Source of the DNA: Cephalotus follicularis
Taxonomy: Eukaryota > Streptophyta > Magnoliopsida > Oxalidales > Cephalotaceae
Reading direction: 5' to 3'
Assembly (NCBI GenBank): GCA_001972305.1
Contig: BDDD01000114.1
Span: 391,271-455,270 of the forward strand
Length of the DNA: 64,000 nucleotides
In this document: one piece after another, positions 57,733 through 64,000 of the stretch
How positions within the stretch are numbered: position 1 is the stretch's first letter
How the letters are laid out: each line of letters opens with the position of its first letter
Program-made: the position numbers and the translations under genes
Notes under the pieces: generated by a model
What the model was told of the DNA's origin: nothing
The model's database searches: none
Seen by the model: the letters and a program-made list of their open reading frames with translations, nothing else

Positions 57733-60729
57733 TGTAATACCCCGTTTTTCATTATAAAAATTTGGTGCCTTTTTAAGCTATATTTGTGGACTGCCTATTT
57801 GTTTTAGATATGAATAACCCAAAATTTTGATTTGTTTGGGCTAATTTAATTTCGAATGTTGACCAATAAACATCTTTGGTAAATGGTTAAAGAAAATATT
57901 TTTTAAAGCCATTTATCACTTTTATTTGGAAAAGCCAAATTATGCATTTTAAGAAGAAAATCTTTTAAAAAGGGAATTGTCCATTTTTGTTTTAAAAACC
58001 AAATTATGCAAAATCAATTTAAAAAGGAAAAGTTTATTCCTTTGTTATTTTTTTTTTATTTTTTTTATTTTTTGCCTTTTGCCGCCATCCTTTTCTCCCA
58101 AAATCTCTCCCTTCCCAAATGGTTTCTCTCCCTATCTCTCACTTACTCTCTCCCACATTAACACTCTCACCTATGCATTCTGCCGAAATCTCTCCCATGC
58201 AATTATCTCTTTTCTATTTTTTGCTTCCTTACGCGTTTTTGCCCATAATAAGCCACCCACCTCTTTCTTTCTTCTTTTTTTTTTTTTTGCTATTTCTCTT
58301 CTTCTTCACCTATCACGCTCGAGACGCCATTGTTGAGCAATCTCAGTAAAATTTCTTGCACTTTCTCCCTCGGCTCCTTCATCACCCAGGTTTGATTCAA
58401 TGTGCTTTGGTTTAAAATTTTGTTATGCGGTGATATAAACTGTATAATGATGCAAGTGTTTAATCTCTCCTTGTCTCCCCTGTTTTGTCTCTCTCTCTCT
58501 CTCACTCTTCATGCCTCCATTGTTGCACAGCTTGGAGGAAGCTTCTTTCTCATTCGCCACAGTACATCACTTCAGGTTCGGTTTCTTGCTTCCTTGTGGT
58601 GAACCGATTCATTTGTTATAAACTGTACATAGCTATGCATGTGATTAATCTCCTTCTCTCTGTGTAAGCTTGCACCGCTGGTTACTAGTTCTCTAGAAGT
58701 CATGGTGTTTGGCTTGAGTCATGGTCAGGTTGGATAACAACCCAGTCACATGTGTAGGGATTGATCCCATCCCTCTCCTTAACACAACCACCGTTACATA
58801 TGCCTGTTTTCTCCCATGTTTTGCTGTTTTTCTTGATGTTTCCATCGGCGTCATGTAAGGGATTGGTTTAACTATTGTGTTGACACCGTTGTTGCCATAA
58901 ATTATCACCTGGGTTCATGCTCGGCACTAGGATCATCCTGCATGTGTGAGTGTGTTGGTTGTGTGCAGATGTGCAATGTGTGTTGCATGTAATATGTGTA
59001 TGTGTAAGTGAGTGTTTTGCATGTAATATGCATATGTGTGGTCGTGCGTGTGTGTACGTGAGCAGTGTGTGTGCTTGTGTTGTGTGCAGCCGGTGTGATA
59101 TGCATGCAGTAAGTGTGTGTGTGTGTTGTGCGGTGTGTGCGGGTGTGAGTGTTGTGTTAAGAGTAGGCAGTGTGTGTGTAGATGGTGTGTGCAGAGTAGT
59201 GAAGTTACACAGAAAATTAGTGAACTCTCTTTTGTTTTGTTTTAAACGCAGTGTATATGCTCTGTGTTGTTAAACCACATCTTCCCTCAGATATTCATGC
59301 AAAGCGTCGGCGTCATCGTCCTTTATTTTTTTTGTGAAGCGTCGACGCTTTATCAGGAAATTCCAATTTCTGATTTTGATTAGTGTTGCATCTATTAGAT
59401 TTTGTTATCAATCGAGGGTCTGTCTAGCGAATTTTGAGCAACTGTTGAGGTTAATTTTGGTGATTACGTAAGGTACGGATGCTTTCGTTCTTTGGCTATC
59501 TTTCCCTAATGTTATTAGAACAAATTCAGTCTTATTTTTATGAACGAGTACGGATTTTCATTTTTGATTAAGTTCCTTCGATTTTATTTGAAATAAATTC
59601 CATTTATATTTTATGAGTAAAAATATGGAATAGTAGTGTTAATGTTAAATAAATAAAATATGAATTTTATTTATAATCATCTCTTTTAATCATTTCGCAA
59701 TATTAAATGAGTTTTGATTTTGATTTCGTAAGTATGTTTGATCCGAGCAAATATGAAAATATTGTTTGATATATTATTATCGTTTGCTAAACGATTTTCA
59801 GATTTGAGAAATTTTGCTTTATATATGAAAGCTGCATATGTTTGAATGATTTATGAACATCATTATTTTGAATGGTTGAATACTGGGAATAAACTACCTA
59901 TGGGGGTACCATAGGCATGCTGTAGGCCTGGCACAGGAGCATGACACTATCCGTGACAGTGTGATTAGTTCACGGCGTCTCTTTTTAATATCCTACGGAG
60001 AGGATTTGGATCCGATTTTGATAGAGGCGTATGGGTCGGCCCTAGGATATATGTTAGTTTGTTTGGGAATTGATTGTGTAGTGCCGTACACATCATTTCC
60101 GTGGTATGTGGATGTCCGGACGTCCCTTACCTATCTATGTACCGTTACGTGTCGCCTGTGTGGCGTGATGCGTATTCGGGGTTTGTTAGCTATACATAAA
60201 TATTGCATCTCTCAGTATGATACATCGTTTTGAAAGGTTTTGGATATTGATATGCTCGAATATTTTTATATTTGTTTTATGAAGGTTTGTGAACCTATAT
60301 GCATACGTTTATTTTGGAAGTTTTATTCGAAAGTTACCGATCTCAGTTTTATAAATTGTTATGTTTTCATAAATGATCCGTATTGTTTTACTTTCATAAA
60401 CTGTTTTTGATATTCTTTATCCGTACTGAGGTTTGCTCAGCCGCGTTTTTGTTTTCCATGCGGCAGGTACTCAGGGACATCAGGGGGCAGCGTGATGAGT
60501 GTTCCACCCAAAAATTTAGAGATTAGATAGTATTTATTTATCTTATTTCAGTTGTTTCATATCGGTCATGTGTGGACCTTTAGAGATTATTTAGGGTTTT
60601 TAAATAACATTTGAGATATGATGTCCTTACTGGATCTTTGAATGCTATGAATAAGAGATAAGTTATCTTAATATGATTTCGTAAGATTAGTTAGATGTGA
60701 CATCCCGGTCCTCGACCGGGGGTGTTACA
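57733..60729 (+). mobile_element. solo LTR of a chromovirus-like gypsy family, 3.0 kb
   Basis: Begins TGTAATACCCCG and ends CCGGGGGTGTTACA. The flanks GTTGA (57728-57732) and GTTAG (60730-60734) are consistent with a drifted five-base duplication. It splits the gag of element J. Its 3' part (60422-60468) shares two hairpins with the LTR at 18139. It contains a GT-rich stretch (58920-59200), CT- and T-rich stretches (58020-58330) and two palindrome copies at 59301-59350. No internal domains are attached. Confidence 0.85.
58920..59210. repeat. GT-rich low-complexity stretch in the solo LTR
   Basis: TGTGTGTG runs mixed with GTGCATGTAATATG duplications. The cysteine-rich frame here is a repeat artefact. 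Confidence 0.85.
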
Positions 60730-61445
60730 GTTAGTGGACCCGCCATACTCCTTGAGATTCGGGAATCGGAATCCTCTTAGGATACGCTCACTCATTATTT
60801 CTTGTGTGAAGGGCGTACAATTTATGCTTCGTACCTCGGACAGGTACCCCTTCGATTGCTCGGCTCCTCTGAGTCTCCTTTTCATCTCAGCAAACCTTCT
60901 GTTCATGGTCTGTTTCACATCATCAATGTTCCTAATCTGGCTAGAAACTTGCGATGTACACGTGGAAAGTCGGACTGAATGGTCTGACTTGCTCCTCTGT
61001 AACATTTCAGTCCTACGAGAAGCGTAGGAACTTGCTCGAGTCTCCACCTCCTCCACTGAGTAATCCTCTTCCATCGGATCTTGCTCTGGAAGGTCTTGTT
61101 GGGGATTATAACTATAATCCCTTGCACTCGAAGACTCCGCCCTCATAAATGTATCAATCTCCGACCGCCTTGGAGGACGTATGGCCTTCCTCGGCGGGTT
61201 TCGCCTGGCCCCTTGGGGCTGTTGAACTTCTGTGGTTGGCCTGCTGGGTCCAGCCTGATCTTGGAGGGCTGGTCGGCTTGGTCCAGCCTGATTTTGGCTG
61301 GCTAAGTTATTGGTCAGTAGGATTGTAAGACGCCCCATTTCTTAGAGCAACTGGTTGAATTGCTCGCCGGTAATGAGAGCTTGACTGCCAGCGGCTGCAG
61401 AGCTGATGTTTCTTCTCAGAGGTATGGTTAAATAACTTTTGTTGC
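60730..61445 (-). pseudogene. element J gag, N-terminal part
   Basis: Reading leftward: N-terminal linker rich in Q, A, P and R (NQAGPSRPALQDQAGPSRP), then INCTPFTQEIMSERILRGFR and FPNLKEYGG, the capsid entry of Retand/Tat gag. Continues beyond the solo LTR at 57732. Confidence 0.85.
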
Positions 61446-61467
61446 GATTCCTACAGACATCGCCAAC
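61446..61467 (-). other. element J primer-binding site
   Basis: The minus strand reads GTTGGCGATGTCTGTAGGAA, a decayed version of TGGCGCCGTCTGTGGGAA, the Tat-lineage site. Confidence 0.8.
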
Positions 61468-61990
61468 TGTTAATGTCGAAATCAACAACACAACAGTCCC
61501 CTACTTGTAGATATTTAATTTGTAGAGGAAACACATTGAATGCTCCTGAGAAGGTATTTGAGTGGTTTTTTGTGATCCTCCATGCACACAAGAAGCAAAC
61601 TAAACGAAGGTTCATGAGGTTTTACTCTCGGAGACACTCCGATGCTTAAGTCAGATAGTGGCAGAGAAGATACAATAAGGTTCTTTTTAGTCTTGAATTG
61701 ACCGATCCGTGTATAGTGTTTCGTTATGATATTTATAAGATTACCTGGTTGTAACTGCCTCTTCCCTCAATCTGCTTGTATTTCGGAGATGATTATTGTA
61801 CCCCTAAGAAACGACCGGGTATCTCGTCCATTTCCTTATTTGGCGCTGAGACGTTATCTCGTATGTTATCATGCTAGATTTTGATTTGTATAACCATGTG
61901 ACTGTAGCTCCATATGAGATGACACATGACTGTACCTTATTTGAGTTAAAAATTTTCCATATTAATCTCAAAAATTATATCCATACAAAA
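61468..61990 (-). mobile_element. element J 5' LTR (right border approximate)
   Basis: Starts TGTTAATGTCGAAATC next to the primer-binding site. On the minus strand CTTATAAATATCATA (about 61727-61741) is a good TATA box. The LTR character fades near 61900-61990. Confidence 0.6.
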
Positions 61991-64000
61991 AGTAGAGTTT
62001 ACGGTTTGGTAGAATCATAACTACTCATAACTATACATATATTTTTTGGACCGAAGCTTTTTTAACTTTTGTTAATGGACGTTGATTTTTTTTTATTTTC
62101 ATGAATTGGACATACAAAGAGAAAAAAATAATAATGATCTGTAAAAGTTTATTTGATATGTTATACTAGAAGAATAAAGACTAAATATCTATATTCATGT
62201 TTTATTATTATTTTTTTACTATTTGACTCTTAATGACGCAGTATTGTCAGTATTGTCGTTAATGGTTATACTATATGTCTTTTTGTCTTTTTAGTTAAGT
62301 TTATTTGAAGTGATTCTATTATTAATTTTTGCTTATCTTATAATCTATTAGATGCATTTCTTTAACTTTAACACACCTTAATTATGTGCAATATTTATTT
62401 CCAAAAAATAAATTCATACACAATAATTTCTTATCAAAAGTTATTGGTTATAACTTTTGAAACAAACGATAACTTTAATCTTCGTTCGCAAACGTTATCA
62501 TCTTTATCACAATAATGTGGTCTTGATTTTAATCGTAAATACTTAATATATGTGTGATGTCAAAGCATCTATGTGCATGTTATCAAAGATAAAACAAAGC
62601 AATAGATTAAAGATAAATAAAATGGGCAAGTACAAAAACCTGGAAAGAATACAAAAGAAGAAAATAGAAAGAAAGGGAGTGAAGTGAGTTTGTGACAAAG
62701 ACGAAAAGAAAAGAAAAAAATAAAACAATTAATTATTAGTTGAATAAAATTAAATTTTGATAACATAAATTGTTTAACTCGATTGTAATTTTGGTTGAAT
62801 AATTTATGCATTGTTCATTTATTCACGTCTAAATTTCATATTTCTTATAAACTTTGTAACGCCTAACATTTATATTTGATATACAAAAGTATCAATTTGA
62901 ATATTCAAATCTGAACTAAAAAATAGATCAATTTAAAAACCAAATTATATAAATTAGATTAATTAAAGACCAAATCGATATTTTTTAACTCATAAAAATC
63001 AAGATTTTTATACGTAAATAAACATAAATTCACTTCAATTATCATGTAATTTTTAAATCAATATCAAATTTATCTATTTTTTAAACAAAAATATCAATTT
63101 AGTTATCCATTAAATTTATCAATTTTTTAATCTCTACTCCAATAAATTTATGATCCAAACTAATAATTTTACCTATTTGTGAGGAGGGAAACATAAGAAA
63201 CACAATTTGGGGACACAAACACTATTGCCAATCTCCTTTCAGTTTTTATCAATACAAAAAAATTATTTAAGTAGCTACAATAATATATAAAGGTACTGCT
63301 AGTATATAAAAAGGACATGAGAAATTGAAATAATATGGGAAAATGAAAATTAATTTGAGAAAGTTTCAAGCTTGTAATGGTTATCAACTCCGTAAGTCTC
63401 AACTGATGCTCTATATCAAAGCTGAAAAATCAAGAAAACATCACCAAAATGAGAGAAGGAAAGAAAAACCAAACTTTTTTTAAGCAAAAAAAAAAAAAAT
63501 CTTAACCAATTACTTAGGCATCAATGGCATCAACTATCATTTAGTCCTAGCATCTCACAAGAGACCTCGTGAAAAGTTGGAAAAAAAAAGTAGCAAAAAT
63601 GGATAGAAGGTATCGTACATGCACGTAGACCCATTTAAAATTTGGAAAAAAAAAATGGTTATCTACGAGTTAATTTTAACGGATGTGTAATAATTTTATA
63701 GCGGGGGAAAACTCATATACAGGTTTAAACTTTCAAGCAATAAGTCAGGATCCCAAAAAATAAGTCATTTGGATATTTCAACGACTCATTTAACCACTGC
63801 ACAATAAGTTTAGTTATAATTCAGCAGGACATGATTTATAATTTACACCAATAGATTTTCTTAATGTCAAACCTAAATTAGAGCTCCAAAAGAAAATCTA
63901 TTAAAAGAAATAAACTATACCAAGTTCGTCTTGCCAATGTATAAATCATTCTACAAGTAATTGATTTTTAAATTTGATTCAACAATATGAAACACAAAAA
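61991..64000. other. AT-rich intergenic DNA, nothing recognised
   Basis: Very AT-rich sequence with poly(A)/poly(T) runs and repeated ATCAATTTA-type phrases (62890-63130). The short frames on the minus strand (62543-62811 and 63169-63402) are F-, L- and I-rich products of base composition. I see no gene or TE end. Confidence 0.6.

Noticed and set aside
58950-59273. Cysteine/valine-rich frame resembling a small secreted protein
   Set aside because: GT-repeat artefact within the solo LTR.
62543-63402. Hydrophobic F/L-rich frames at the right end of the window
   Set aside because: AT-rich composition gives F, L, I and Y codons; no start context, domain or repeat homology.

Overview
The window reads as nuclear DNA of a flowering plant, most likely a eudicot. 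It is AT-rich, almost entirely built of nested plant LTR retrotransposons (Ty1/copia and several Ty3/gypsy lineages), with CACTA and hAT-type DNA elements, and holds one clearly intact host gene. The species cannot be named from sequence alone. No rRNA, tRNA, CRISPR array or bacterial-type operon was seen.

Layout, left to right. 1-16185: one Ty1/copia element on the minus strand (3' LTR end, internal region, iMet-type primer-binding site, 5' LTR). Its 5' LTR is split by a complete-ended Ty3/gypsy element (7606-15992) flanked by the duplication GCGGG. 16186-19160: minisatellites, an LTR-like block and a gypsy leader plus LTR fragment. 19337-20056: two small inverted-repeat elements, each with matching target duplications. 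20591-21604: an intronless F-box protein gene on the minus strand with a TATA box. 22115-25150: a plus-strand Ty3/gypsy fossil. 25517-37080: Tat/Retand-like gypsy remains on both strands, interrupted by two solo LTRs (27745-30257 and 31051-32784), followed by a degenerate repeat array.

37500-54589: a stack of insertions. A SIRE-like copia gag on the minus strand is split by a 3 kb CACTA element (41025-44074). An Athila-like gypsy (44082-52423) then sits two bases beyond the CACTA end. A second CACTA terminus lies at 37945. The 3 kb CACTA carries pieces of host genes with introns kept, best shown by three exons of a SET-domain (Rubisco-methyltransferase-like) protein. 54590-61990: a tandem duplication, an open frame of putative gypsy-type transposon protein, and a Tat/Retand gag-protease fossil split by a 3.0 kb solo LTR (57733-60729). 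61990-64000: AT-rich DNA with no recognisable gene.

The genes do not form a pathway. The main points of interest are the gene-capturing CACTA element, a palindrome (core GCGTCGACGC) arrayed in LTRs of three different families, a pair of conserved hairpins near the 3' end of two chromovirus-like LTRs, and a four-fold repeat of an FYWW module in the Athila-like element.
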